From: Jonquetella anthropi DSM 22815 | Lineage (GTDB): Bacteria; Synergistota; Synergistia; Synergistales; Dethiosulfovibrionaceae | DNA length: 64,000 bases | Reading direction: 5' to 3' | Assembly: GCF_000237805.1 (NCBI RefSeq) | Contig: NZ_CM001376.1 | Location: forward strand, 1,230,349 to 1,294,348 | Part shown: one piece after another, positions 53,126-62,400 of the stretch | How positions within the stretch are numbered: position 1 is the first letter of the stretch | Layout of the letters: each line of letters starts with the position of its first letter | Position numbers and translations under genes: made by a program | Notes under the pieces: generated by a model | Database searches by the model: none | What the model was told of the DNA's origin: nothing | What the model saw: the letters and a program-made list of their open reading frames with translations, nothing else

Positions 53126-54343
53126 ATGCTTAGGCCTATTGCGCAGGAATTGGCGGAAACTATCGCCCGAACTATCGGGTACGACGTGGTTATTACCGAT
53201 CTGGCGGGCATCATCATCGGCTGCAGCGATCCGACGCGGGGAATCGGGACGCTCAACGAGGCCTGCGCGCAGGTCGCCGCGTCCGGACAGCCCCGCTGGG
53301 AGAGCGAGGAGGACGCCAAACTTCTCAAGGGGACGAAGCCGGGCGTCACCTACCCAATTCTTGGCGTCGACCGAAAGGTCGCCGGCACCATCGCCCTGAC
53401 CGGCGCGCCCGAACTTGTTCGTCCGTTTGCCCTGCTGGTGAAGACCCAGGCCGAGCTGTACTTAAAAGAGCGCATCGCCGCGGCGGAACTTCAGGAGCGA
53501 GAGCGCAACTTCCAGGCGCTTGTCAGCGACATCGCCCTGTTCAAACAGGGAATCAACGACCCGAAAATCTACGAGACGCGGGCCGAGCTGATGGGCTACA
53601 CCCCCTCGTCCAGCTACTGCGTCGTCGCCCTCAACGAGACGTCCCAGCCGGACGAAGGGAGCTCTCACGGGGCCGATTACTCGGCCCAGCAGCGCCTGCT
53701 TTCTGAAATCAGGACATGCTTCGGCAACCCGGGCGACCTGTGCGGCTCCACGAGCCCGCACCGGTTTGTGGCGTTTTGCGCCGTGAACTGCGACGACGAT
53801 ACGTCCTCCCGAAGCGTTCTGGACGACGTGAAAAAGCGCTGCGAGACCCTGCTGAACCGGCTGACTGCCGCCAAACTGCCGTGCAAAATCGGCATCGGCG
53901 GGATTCACCGAGATATCGACGGCCTGTCGGCATCGTACCGCGAGGCTTTGGCAGCGCTCCAGATGGGCGGCAACGCCGACTCATCCGAGCCGATTCACTG
54001 CATTTCCGGCTATCGAATTGAAGAGCTGCTTCTCAAGTCTGAGATGACCCTGCAGGACGCGCTGGTCGAGCGAGAGCTGGCGCCGCTTTTCGCCCGCAAC
54101 GACGGCGACGAGCTTCAGGACACGATTGCCGCGTGGTGCGAGAGCGGGTTCAGCGTCGTCCGCGCCGCTGAACTGCTCCACGTCCATCGGACCACTGTGG
54201 ACTACCGGCTCGAGAAACTCCAGCGGATCTTATCAGTCGAGCCGCGGGACTTCCGCGAAATGAGCCGGCTTTACTGGGCCGTCGTGCTGTGGAGAAACGG
54301 CAGAAGCAAGAACTCCCCCCGGCGCCGGTCAAGACGTCGGTAA
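53126..54343 (+). CDS. PucR/CdaR-family transcriptional regulator
   Basis: This 405-residue regulator has an N-terminal sugar-diacid-recognition-like domain (about 1-135: LAETIARTIGYDVVITDLAGIIIGCSDPTRGIGTLNEA, TYPILGVDRKVAGTIALTG), a central GGDEF-like nucleotide-fold region, and a C-terminal PucR helix-turn-helix (FSVVRAAELLHVHRTTVDYRLEKLQRILSVEPRD). The family usually controls neighbouring catabolic genes in response to a small acid. ATG 53126 has AGGAGGG 9 bases upstream. The amidohydrolase operon follows after a terminator and is the natural target. Confidence 0.9.
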   Translation: MLRPIAQELAETIARTIGYDVVITDLAGIIIGCSDPTRGIGTLNEACAQVAASGQPRWESEEDAKLLKGTKPGVTYPILGVDRKVAGTIALTGAPELVRPFALLVKTQAELYLKERIAAAELQERERNFQALVSDIALFKQGINDPKIYETRAELMGYTPSSSYCVVALNETSQPDEGSSHGADYSAQQRLLSEIRTCFGNPGDLCGSTSPHRFVAFCAVNCDDDTSSRSVLDDVKKRCETLLNRLTAAKLPCKIGIGGIHRDIDGLSASYREALAALQMGGNADSSEPIHCISGYRIEELLLKSEMTLQDALVERELAPLFARNDGDELQDTIAAWCESGFSVVRAAELLHVHRTTVDYRLEKLQRILSVEPRDFREMSRLYWAVVLWRNGRSKNSPRRRSRRR

Positions 54344-54344
54344 C

Positions 54345-54380
54345 AAAACGCCCCGGTTCGTAATGAACCGGGGCGTTTTT
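54345..54380 (+). terminator. Terminator after the PucR/CdaR-type regulator
   Basis: AACGCCCCGGTTC, GTAAT loop, complement and TTTTT. Confidence 0.88.
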
Positions 54381-54439
54381 CGTCAGCTTGACCGCGCCAC
54401 GTTTTGCCTCATAATGGTACCCGAACAGGGGGGATCGAC

Positions 54440-55696
54440 ATGTGGTTTTCCGGAAAGATTTGGGACGGGACGAAAGAGTTTGAAGGCGCGCTTTCGGTGG
54501 ACTACCGGGGAAGGATCGACGCGATTCGGACGGGGTTCGCCGCCGAAGGGACCGTCTTCGACTCGGACTGTCTGATCCAAGCCGGCGATTTTAACGCTCA
54601 CTCCCACCCAGAACAGTCAATCTACACCGACATCGTTGACCCGTCATGGGATCTGGGCACCTGGTGCCGGCACACCATTTACCGGCATTCGGTTTCCCTC
54701 ACGGCCCGATCCGTCCGGCTGGCCTGCCGGCGGGCGTTCGGCCGTATGGTCCGGCTCGGCGTTTCCAGCGTCATGGTCTCGTTCTACCTGCACGGCAACC
54801 GGGACAACGAGAACGCCCGAGCCGTGATCGCCGCCGCTCGGGACGTGGGGATTCGGCTCGTCTTCGGGCGGATGAACTACGACATCATCAACGAGAACGC
54901 CTACGAGGGGAAAAAGGCGTCCCAAAAGAGCTACTACGAGCCGATCGAAGTGGCGGCGCGAAACGTCCGCGAGCTGATGAGCGAGGAAGACGACCTCGTC
55001 ACGGTCTGCCCGGCGCTTCACAGCTTTCACGCCAACACGCCTCAGGCGATCGCCGCGGGAATCAGGCTGGGAGCCGAGCTGAACAGGCCGGTCCAGCTTC
55101 ATCTGTCGGAAGACCAAGGGGACGTGAAGCTGTCCCTCGACGCCTTCGGCGTGCGGCCGCTGGTCTATCTGCAACAGCTGGCCGACCGAGGAGAAATTCC
55201 GGGCCTCGACGGCCTGATTTTCTCCGACTGCTGCTGGCTCGACGACGACGAGCGGTCCGTGCTGGCGAAGGGCAGGGCGAAAGTCGTCCTGAACGCCCGA
55301 ATGAACGCCCGCGTCAAGGCCGGGTTCCCCGATCTGCCGGCCATGCTCGCGTCAGGGGTCGTCCCTTGGCTTGGCACCGACGGCGAAGCCAGCAACGACG
55401 ACCTGTCCGTGTCGGGCGAGCGGGCTTTTTTGGCGAAGAAGTTCAGCGGAGTCGTCAGGCCTCAGACGATCGAGCGACTCGGCCAAGCGCCGTTTTTCTG
55501 CGGCACGTCGACGGTCGGAGACCTGCGGGTCGGCGGCTGGGCGGATTTCCGCGTTCTTCGCCGCGGCAAAGTCAGCGAGCTTTTCGTCGGCGGCAGGCAA
55601 GTTCTCCGGGACGGACGGCTGACCCAGCTGGACGAGGAACGCGACATCGAGGCCCCGCTTGCGGACGAAGTTGCGCGCCTGACGGGCGGAAAATAG
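54440..55696 (+). CDS. Amidohydrolase-superfamily protein with an altered metal site
   Basis: This 418-residue protein belongs to the deaminase/formimino-hydrolase branch of the amidohydrolases (HutF, MtaD, guanine deaminase-like). It has the metal H54-S-H56 in FNAHSHPEQS, H221 in VQLHLSEDQGD and D314 in LGTDGEASNDD. The expected fourth histidine (usually a H-C/H-A motif after the barrel's sixth strand) is replaced by D263 in FSDCCWLDDDERS, and the following P-x-x-N segment is NARMNAR. Activity and substrate are therefore uncertain. ATG 54440 has GGGGGG upstream. It starts an operon with a zinc-finger protein and an aspartokinase. Confidence 0.85.
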   Translation: MWFSGKIWDGTKEFEGALSVDYRGRIDAIRTGFAAEGTVFDSDCLIQAGDFNAHSHPEQSIYTDIVDPSWDLGTWCRHTIYRHSVSLTARSVRLACRRAFGRMVRLGVSSVMVSFYLHGNRDNENARAVIAAARDVGIRLVFGRMNYDIINENAYEGKKASQKSYYEPIEVAARNVRELMSEEDDLVTVCPALHSFHANTPQAIAAGIRLGAELNRPVQLHLSEDQGDVKLSLDAFGVRPLVYLQQLADRGEIPGLDGLIFSDCCWLDDDERSVLAKGRAKVVLNARMNARVKAGFPDLPAMLASGVVPWLGTDGEASNDDLSVSGERAFLAKKFSGVVRPQTIERLGQAPFFCGTSTVGDLRVGGWADFRVLRRGKVSELFVGGRQVLRDGRLTQLDEERDIEAPLADEVARLTGGK

Positions 55697-55735
55697 CGGC
55701 CGCATGAGCGGCCTGACATGACGAGGAGTGATTCT

Positions 55736-56131
55736 TTGGAGCGCCAAGTTCACGGGGTCCAGTTCGACCCCGAAACGATGAAGATCAAGATCTGCAAAAA
55801 ATGCAAGGGCGTCGGGTTCGGCCAAGACCTGACTGGGAACCGGTTCAAGTGCAGCGAGTGCGGCGGAACCGGCCGGATTATCGTCAAGACGCTCAAAAAC
55901 GAGCTGGGACTTGACGAGCTGGGACCAAACCTGTCGTTTGACGACGAGACCATGAAGGTTCGGATCTGCCGGAGCTGCGGCGGGCTGGGAACGCTCCGCT
56001 GGGGTTCGGACGAGCGGTCCTGCGAGGACTGCGGCGGCTCGGGACGAGTGATCGAGCAAAAAATCGTCACCGAGTACCAATTGAACGAGGTTGAAGGGCT
56101 GGAAAACCCTGACGGCCCGCGGGAGGTCTGA
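55736..56131 (+). CDS. Tandem DnaJ-type zinc-finger protein, unknown function
   Basis: This small protein (131 residues from TTG 55736, chosen because GAGGAG is 6 bases upstream; ATG 55718 has no ribosome site) carries four CxxCxGxG-type motifs at C20/C23, C39/C42, C78/C81 and C96/C99. They occur as two copies of one unit: D-x-E-T-M-K-x-(K/R)-I-C begins each copy, at about 11-20 and 69-78. This is the cysteine pattern of the DnaJ central zinc domain, but there is no J domain, so it may be a stand-alone binding or redox module. It ends one base before the aspartokinase gene. Confidence 0.8.
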   Translation: MERQVHGVQFDPETMKIKICKKCKGVGFGQDLTGNRFKCSECGGTGRIIVKTLKNELGLDELGPNLSFDDETMKVRICRSCGGLGTLRWGSDERSCEDCGGSGRVIEQKIVTEYQLNEVEGLENPDGPREV

Positions 56132-56132
56132 G

Positions 56133-57314
56133 ATGCCGGCAGACTGCCCGCCGGTCATGGTCGTCAAGTTCGGCGGCAGCTCGGTGGCGACGCCAACGCT
56201 GCTGGCCCGAGTGGCTTCCAGAATCCGCTCGTTCTGTCAGGACGGCTGGCGCGTCGCCGCGGTGGTATCGGCCATGGGGCGTACGACCGACAAGCTGTTG
56301 GAGTTGGCCGACACCGTCTCGCCTCACGGCCGGGACGAGCGGGAAGTCGACCAGCTTTTAGCCACCGGCGAAATCCAGTCCGTCGCACTGCTCGCCTTGG
56401 CCCTGCGGGCCCAAGGCGTGATGGCCCGTTCCCTCACGGCCGGGCAGTGCGGCATTTGCGCGGCGGGCAGGCACGGACGTGCCCTCATCACATCGTTTGA
56501 CGCCCAAAGCGTCCGACAGACGCTCGATGAAGGGGCCGTCGCCGTGGTAGCCGGTTTTCAGGCTTTGGACAGCCGGGGCGACGTGATGACCCTCGGCCGA
56601 GGCGGCAGTGACCTGACGGCCATCGCTCTGGCAGCGGCGCTGGACGCCCGAGTGTGCTCCATTTACACCGACGTTGGCGGCCTCTACTCGGCCGACCCGA
56701 AAATCGTTCCGGACGCCCACAAGATTCCCCAAATGGACGTCTCGCTGTGCTGTGAGCTTTCTCACGCCGGTTCACGGGTTCTCCAAGCCCGCTGCGTCGA
56801 ACTGGCCGCGCGGCTGAACGTTCCGGTGTATCTGGCGTCCAGCTTTGACGAAACGGAGGGATCTTGGATCATGAAGGACGTGAACGAGCGGAGCGGCATT
56901 GCCGCCCTCGCCCACGAGACCGGCTGGGCCGAAGCGGTGTTCAGCCGGACGGAAAAAACATGGAATCTCCTCTCGTCGCTGGACGATCAGGGAGCTTCGC
57001 CGCTCGACTTCGCCGTCACTGAGACGCGGCTCACGGTCTGGTTCAAACAGGGCGATAAGGCGGTCGACGACGCTTGGCGCCGGTGGAACCTGACGCCGCT
57101 GGCAGTGACCCGCGGACTGGTCTCGCTGTCATTGATCGGCTCGGGGATCGGCAACCACCCGGAGACGGCCCGCGCGCTGACCCAGCTGCTGATCGACCAG
57201 AAGACGCCGCCGCGGCGGCTGACGACCAGCGGCAACCGGCTAACCTGCTTGGTGGCCACCGACCGAATTGACGAGCTGCTGAACGCCGTTCACCGCCGAT
57301 TCCTGTGCGAATAA
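56133..57314 (+). CDS. Aspartokinase
   Basis: This enzyme phosphorylates aspartate, the first step toward lysine, threonine and methionine. The kinase domain (about 1-250) has MVVKFGGSSVA, VVSAMGRTTDKL, the aspartate-binding MTLGRGGSDLTAIALA and YTDVGGLYSADPKIVP. Two ACT-type regulatory segments follow (about 265-393). Length is 393, slightly short for the family. ATG 56133 has GGGAGG upstream. It is the last gene of the amidohydrolase operon, with no other lysine-pathway gene beside it. Confidence 0.92.
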   Translation: MPADCPPVMVVKFGGSSVATPTLLARVASRIRSFCQDGWRVAAVVSAMGRTTDKLLELADTVSPHGRDEREVDQLLATGEIQSVALLALALRAQGVMARSLTAGQCGICAAGRHGRALITSFDAQSVRQTLDEGAVAVVAGFQALDSRGDVMTLGRGGSDLTAIALAAALDARVCSIYTDVGGLYSADPKIVPDAHKIPQMDVSLCCELSHAGSRVLQARCVELAARLNVPVYLASSFDETEGSWIMKDVNERSGIAALAHETGWAEAVFSRTEKTWNLLSSLDDQGASPLDFAVTETRLTVWFKQGDKAVDDAWRRWNLTPLAVTRGLVSLSLIGSGIGNHPETARALTQLLIDQKTPPRRLTTSGNRLTCLVATDRIDELLNAVHRRFLCE

Positions 57315-57361
57315 AAAAAGAAGCCCCCGAAGGCCGGTTCGGCCTTCGGGGGCTCGTTTTT
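57315..57361. terminator. Bidirectional terminator after aspartokinase
   Basis: AGCCCCCGAAGGCCG pairs with its complement around GTT, with an A-run left and TTTTT right. It also ends the convergent secreted-protein gene. Confidence 0.9.
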
Positions 57362-57370
57362 CATAACGAA

Positions 57371-57901
57371 CTATTTGGTTCGGCGCTTCGCGTCCAACAG
57401 GACGGCCTTATTGGCCAACTGGGCGGACGAGTACTCCACCGTGACGGTGTCGGAGAACACGACCCGCAAAAGCGTCTTGTCACCGCGCCACGACAGCGCC
57501 GGCGACTGAGGGCCAAACACGGGCTTGAACGTGCCGGAATAGTCAGGCTCGCCGTAGGTCTGAATCAGCCACTTTTTCAGCTCTGCCTTCTGGTCCTCGC
57601 TCAGCCGCTCCCTCGAGCTGGCTGTCACGTCCCAGAATCCCAAGTCAGGGTCGAATCCGTACACCGGGGTGTCCATCGTCACGCCACCCAAGACGAACGT
57701 TTCGGTCGGCGACGTATACCACTTGCTGGTCAAAACAGGCCGGGATCCGTAGCGGGCGTCCTGCTGAACCGACAGATCCGGCCGCGAGTCCTTCGACCCG
57801 CCCCAAGTGATGTTCCCGAACCCGTCAGGCTCGTTGGTGAACGCCCACCCCGCCGACGATACCAGCAGAAGTGATAGTGCTGCCAAAATGCTCTTCTTCA
57901 T
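57371..57901 (-). CDS. Secreted protein of unknown function
   Basis: This 176-residue protein starts with a clear signal peptide (MKKSILAALSLLLVSSAGWA, cleavage near residue 20). The mature part has FGNITWGGS, RYGSRPVLTSKWYTSP and a charged helical region (LSEDQKAELKKWLIQTYGEPDY). The pattern of a GxxWG near the N-terminus and a later W-x(R)-G-D is seen in several small periplasmic proteins, but I cannot assign a family. The ATG has GAGGAGG upstream. It is monocistronic between two terminators. Confidence 0.78.
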   Translation of the reverse strand: MKKSILAALSLLLVSSAGWAFTNEPDGFGNITWGGSKDSRPDLSVQQDARYGSRPVLTSKWYTSPTETFVLGGVTMDTPVYGFDPDLGFWDVTASSRERLSEDQKAELKKWLIQTYGEPDYSGTFKPVFGPQSPALSWRGDKTLLRVVFSDTVTVEYSSAQLANKAVLLDAKRRTK

Positions 57902-58011
57902 CTGCGTCCTCCTCTCATCAACTAGGAACCCTTTGGCCGTAGAAACTTTTAACTTATTTTAACATCCGACGACAAGAAAGGAACCCGGCAAACGACGCCT
58001 TCCGAACTCGT

Positions 58012-58050
58012 AAAAAGCCGCGCTGCCTGAACACGGCGGCGCGGCTTTTT
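58012..58050. terminator. Terminator after metK
   Basis: AAAAAGCCGCGC...GCGCGGCTTTTT with an internal smaller stem, placed between metK and the secreted-protein gene, both on the reverse strand. Confidence 0.85.
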
Positions 58051-58053
58051 ATG

Positions 58054-59244
58054 TCAGCTCAAAAGGCGGCGAAGCTCATCAGCCTTATCGGTGTTCTCCC
58101 ACTTGGGCAGCGGGTCGAGGTCAATCCGGCCCATGTGCCCGTAGGCGGCCAGCCGCCGGTACTGGGGCCGGCGAAGGTCCAGCGTCCGGATAATCGCCGC
58201 CGGACGGAAGTCGAAAACTTGGCGCAGGGCCTTGGTCAGGGCCTCTTCAGACACCTGAGAGGTGCCGAACGTCTCGACCATCAACGACACCGGCTCGGCC
58301 ACCCCAATGGCGTAGGCCACCTGAATCTGGCAGCGATGAGCCAGCCCGGAAGCGACGACGTTCTTCGCCGCGTAGCGGGCCATGTAGGCCGCCGAGCGGT
58401 CAACCTTCGTCGGGTCCTTGCCGGAGAACGCGCCGCCCCCGTGGGGAACCATGCCGCCGTAGGTGTCGACGATGATCTTGCGCCCCGTGAGCCCTGTGTC
58501 GGCGTGAGGGCCGCCCAGAACAAACCGCCCCGTGGGATTGATGAGGAACTTCGTCTTGCCGTCCATCAGGTTTTTCGGCATGACAGGCTCGATAACGAGG
58601 CGCTTCACGTCGCTACGAAGCTGCTCGAGGGAGACTTCCGGGTTGTGCTGGGTCGAGACGACGATGGCGTCCGCCCGAACCGCCTTGCCCCCTTCGTATT
58701 CCAAAGTCACCTGAGTCTTACCGTCCGGGCGCAGGTACGTCAGCTCGCCGACCTTGCGGACCGCGGTGAGCCGGCGGGCCATTCTCTGGGCCAGAGCAAA
58801 CGGCTCGGGAAGGAACTCGGGCGTCGCGTCGGTGGCGTAGCCGATCATCATTCCCTGATCTCCGGCGCCTACCGCCTCGTCATTGCTCTCGTCCCCGCCC
58901 TTGCGCTCCAAGGACTGGTCAACGCCCATCGCGATGTCGGGAGACTGCCGGTCGATGGAAGTGACCACCGCGCAGGTATCGCAGTCGAAGCCGAACTTGC
59001 CACGGGTGTAGCCGATCTCGCGGACAACGCCCCGGGCAATGTCCGGATAGTCGAGCCGCGCCGTGGTGGTGATCTCGCCGGCGATCTGGACGAGTCCAGT
59101 CGTCACAAGGGTCTCGCAGGCCACCCGGCCCATTGGATCTTCGGCCAAAACCGCGTCAAGCACCGCGTCGGATATCTGGTCCGCAATTTTGTCCGGGTGG
59201 CCTTCGGTCACCGATTCAGAAGTAATAAACACTCGTTCTTTCAT
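58054..59244 (-). CDS. metK: S-adenosylmethionine synthetase
   Basis: This enzyme makes S-adenosylmethionine from methionine and ATP. The 396-residue protein opens [26 protein letters not shown] and carries the signatures [12 protein letters not shown] and GGGAFSGKD, plus the C-terminal AYGHMGR. The ATG at 59244 has AAAGGAG upstream. The gene is preceded by a SAM-I riboswitch with a terminator, so it is repressed by its own product. Confidence 0.97.
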   Translation of the reverse strand: MKERVFITSESVTEGHPDKIADQISDAVLDAVLAEDPMGRVACETLVTTGLVQIAGEITTTARLDYPDIARGVVREIGYTRGKFGFDCDTCAVVTSIDRQSPDIAMGVDQSLERKGGDESNDEAVGAGDQGMMIGYATDATPEFLPEPFALAQRMARRLTAVRKVGELTYLRPDGKTQVTLEYEGGKAVRADAIVVSTQHNPEVSLEQLRSDVKRLVIEPVMPKNLMDGKTKFLINPTGRFVLGGPHADTGLTGRKIIVDTYGGMVPHGGGAFSGKDPTKVDRSAAYMARYAAKNVVASGLAHRCQIQVAYAIGVAEPVSLMVETFGTSQVSEEALTKALRQVFDFRPAAIIRTLDLRRPQYRRLAAYGHMGRIDLDPLPKWENTDKADELRRLLS

Positions 59245-59280
59245 GCCGTTCTCCTTTCGATTATCCCCTGACGGGACAGG

Positions 59281-59313
59281 AAAAAGGCCTCTTCTCACCA
59301 ATGAGAAGAGGCC
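59281..59313 (-). terminator. Riboswitch-controlled terminator of metK
   Basis: On the reverse strand GGCCTCTTCTCA, a short loop and its complement, then TTTTT. The left arm's CTTCTC can instead pair with GAGAAG next to the aptamer's 3' strand (antiterminator). Confidence 0.9.
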
Positions 59314-59326
59314 GCGTTCACCGAGC

Positions 59327-59434
59327 TTCTCTCATCATCCGGCGAACTCGTTCGCCGCTGGTCTTAGCACCATACCTTTTCAGGCAGGTTGCCGGGCTTC
59401 ATAGGGCCAGTCCCTCCGCCGCTCTTGATAAGAG
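59327..59434 (-). ncRNA. SAM-I (S-box) riboswitch aptamer
   Basis: Read on the reverse strand this has all the S-box landmarks in order: CTCTTATCAAGAG, GGAGGGACTGGCCC, TGAAGCCCGGCAACC, GGTGCTAA-x-ACC, and the closing GATGATGAGAG. The last pairs with the first to form P1 (CTCTTATCA with TGATGAGAG, one G-U pair). It controls the terminator just before metK: high SAM should stop transcription. Confidence 0.96.
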
Positions 59435-59451
59435 TATTCGTTTGTGAGTGC

Positions 59452-59479
59452 ATTATACTGTAATGCCGCAAAATATCAA
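59452..59479 (-). promoter_or_regulatory. Promoter of the metK riboswitch transcript
   Basis: Reverse strand TTGATA (59479-59474) and TATAAT (59457-59452), 16 bases apart, ends about 18 bases before the aptamer. Confidence 0.75.
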
Positions 59480-59488
59480 TCGTCTATC

Positions 59489-62400
59489 TTACTCCTCTGC
59501 CCCTTGAATCAGGCTGTCGACGATCTGTTTCAGAATCTGGTTCGTGGCCTGCTCCCCGACCGAGCTGCCCTTTCCTTCGCCGGGGCCGACTGGGATCTTG
59601 AACTTCAACGAGTAGCTGGTCTCCTGCTTCTTCGACTCGTCGCCAATGTGCCCAGCCCCATACGCCCAGTCATTCTTTCGGGCGAAGGATATTTCGTTCT
59701 CGATTTTCAGGTCGTCGACCCGAAGGTCGTCATACGGCCCGGCCACGGTGAACGACACGTCCCTGAACTGGTTCTTTGCGTTGCCGATGAGCCCTTGGAC
59801 AAAGCCGCTGGCCAGCTCCTTGGGATCCGCGCCCTCCATGCCGCCTTGGATAAGAACGCCGATACCGCCCAAAAGGCTGTTCAGCGCCTTGACATTGAAG
59901 TTGCCGTTTACAGCCAGTTTGACCGTATCCCGGCTGCCGGCCAAAAGGTCCTTCGGGACGCCGGGCACAGACTCCAACGATTGACGCCACACCGGCCCGC
60001 TGAACGCCACGTATGAAAATACCGGGTCGTCTGCCCACGCGGACATGGTGCTCCCGGGCAGGATGAACACCTCGTCCGGGGTGGCCCGAAATGTGATCAG
60101 AGCCTTTTTAATCTTCACAGGAGAGCCGGACGTCACGAGCTTCATGTACGGCACGTCGTTAATAAAGACGTCCTTGCCGATTACCTCGCCGGTCAGCGCG
60201 CCTGACAGCAGCCCGCCCATCTGGAAATCAGCCTTGGCGTGAAGCTCCATCGCGCCGGAAAATTTCCCCGGCACCTTGAACGGCGCGACGAGGCGGTCTA
60301 CCTGAATGTTTGACGCGTCGAGAGCCGCTTTCAGATTTTGCGATTTCAGGTCGCCCGTCGCCTGAATGGTTACGGGTGCGCCGACCAAGGACGCCGTTCC
60401 GGCGGGTATCTTGAGCACCGAGCTTCGGACCGTCATCGGCAGCGACAGGTCGTCCAAGGCGATCCACCGCGTTCCGAGCCGATCTGACGAGACCAAGCCG
60501 TCCGCTTGGACGCCCGCCTTCGGCGTGAATTTTCCCTTCACCTTCCAACTCAGCCGACCAGCTAAAACGTCTTTAGCGTCAGGAACTAGCGCCGAAAGCG
60601 GTATCCCTTGGGCGCTGGAATGGAACTCCGCCTTGATCCCGTTTTTCAGCGTCACAAGCGCTTTAGCCTCCGGACGCCGGTCGCCCAGCCCGGCCGCCAT
60701 CGTCACGTCGATTTTGTCCAGCTGGGTCATCACGGCCTGAGCTTCCGGCTTCAACACCGTGATGGCGCCGCTTTGTATCTTGTCAGACCAAACTCTGGCG
60801 GTCACGGACGGCTGGAGCAGGCTCCCCTTCGCCGTCAGCTGTCCGGATATCAGGCCGGACAGCGGCGTCATCGGCGGCACGACGGACGACAAATCAAAAC
60901 GCGACAGCTCAGCGGTCAGATCTACCGTGCCGCCGGCCCCGTCTGCCGGAAGGGAGAACGTCCCTTCGCCTTTGAGCAGATTGCCGTCCGGCCCATCGGC
61001 CGAAAGGCGAACGCTGTACTTTCCAAAGCCTGACGCTGCCAGCACACAATTTTGAAGCACCAGCCGCCCCACAGCCAGCTGAGGAAGATTCACTTGGGCG
61101 TCCAATTGCGGTTTGCTGACCGTTCCGCCCAGCTTCACCTTGCCGTTGACGAAACCGCTCAGCGGCATTCCGAGCGCCCGGAGGTCCAGTTTCGACGCCG
61201 TACCGAAAAGGTTCAAAGCCGGGTCGGCCTCTAACGTGACGTCTCCGGATAAATCCGTCTGCCCGCCCAGCAATTTAACCCCAGCCTTGTTCACCATCAG
61301 CCGTTTGCCATCCCAGTCGGCAGAAAAAACCGCGTCTTTCAGAGCCGTGCCGGAGACGACCGCGCTGGCCGCGGAAACTTTGGCGGCAGCTGACCGCTTT
61401 GGCCCCTGCAGGTGCACCGACGCCGACGCGGAGTTCTTGCCCAGACTGCTCACCGGACTGGCAGGCCAGCCCTTTTTCAGTCCCTTGGCGGTGAAACCGC
61501 CCGCCGAAGCCTCCAAGTCGCCCCAGAGACCGCCGGACGCGAGCCGAAACGCCCCGGAGGCCTTTAAAGAGCCGCCGAACAGCCCTGCTTTCAGCGAAGA
61601 AAGTTTAATTTCCTCCATCGAGCCGAGGGCCTCTGCCGACAGCGAGTCAACGGTCACTCCCTTGCCGCCGAGGCCGGAAGCCTGCAGCGAAAGCGAGAAG
61701 TTCGGGTTCTGCCTCGGCCCCTCGGCGCTTGCCGACGCGGTCACCTTTCCTTTAGGAGAGACGCCCGGAAGCAGTACCGAGAGCCCCGACAGGTTCGCCC
61801 CTTTGAGCGATGCCTTGGCCTTCACGGTCTCCCCGACGGTTCCGGAAGCGTTCAGGCTCCCGCCCAGCACTTGACCGGACAGGGAAAAATCCGCGTTTCC
61901 CAGGTCGAACGCCGCCTGACCTTTGAGTTTCTGAGCCGTCAGCCCCTGCCAGGACAGTCTAGCGTCGGAAAAGGACGCCTTGCCGCTCAGTTCCTTCAGC
62001 GGCCCGGCCAACTGAACGTCAACGGCGCCTAAGCCAACGCCGGCGCCTGTGCCTTTCACGCCCGGCGCCTTATCGAGCCGCGCGCCGGTCAATTTAACCT
62101 GCAGGAAAAGTGGGAAGTTCGGATCCCCGGCGTCAAACGTCCCGTCAGCCGCCAACGCCCCGCCGAAAACCGTCCCCGAAGCGCCGTCCACCGACGCCAT
62201 GCTGCCGTCGTACTTAAATGGAAGAACAAAACTCCCTATCAGCGACCCGAGCGCTGCCAGATCTTGGCCGCTCAGCCGCCCCGAGATGGCCCACCCGTTT
62301 TTCGTTGGGACGAGCCTGACTGAACCCGACAGGCTTCCGCCCAGCTGAAGCGGCTCAAGGGACCGTTCCAGCTCCTTCAACTTATCGAGCTTCAGCCCTG

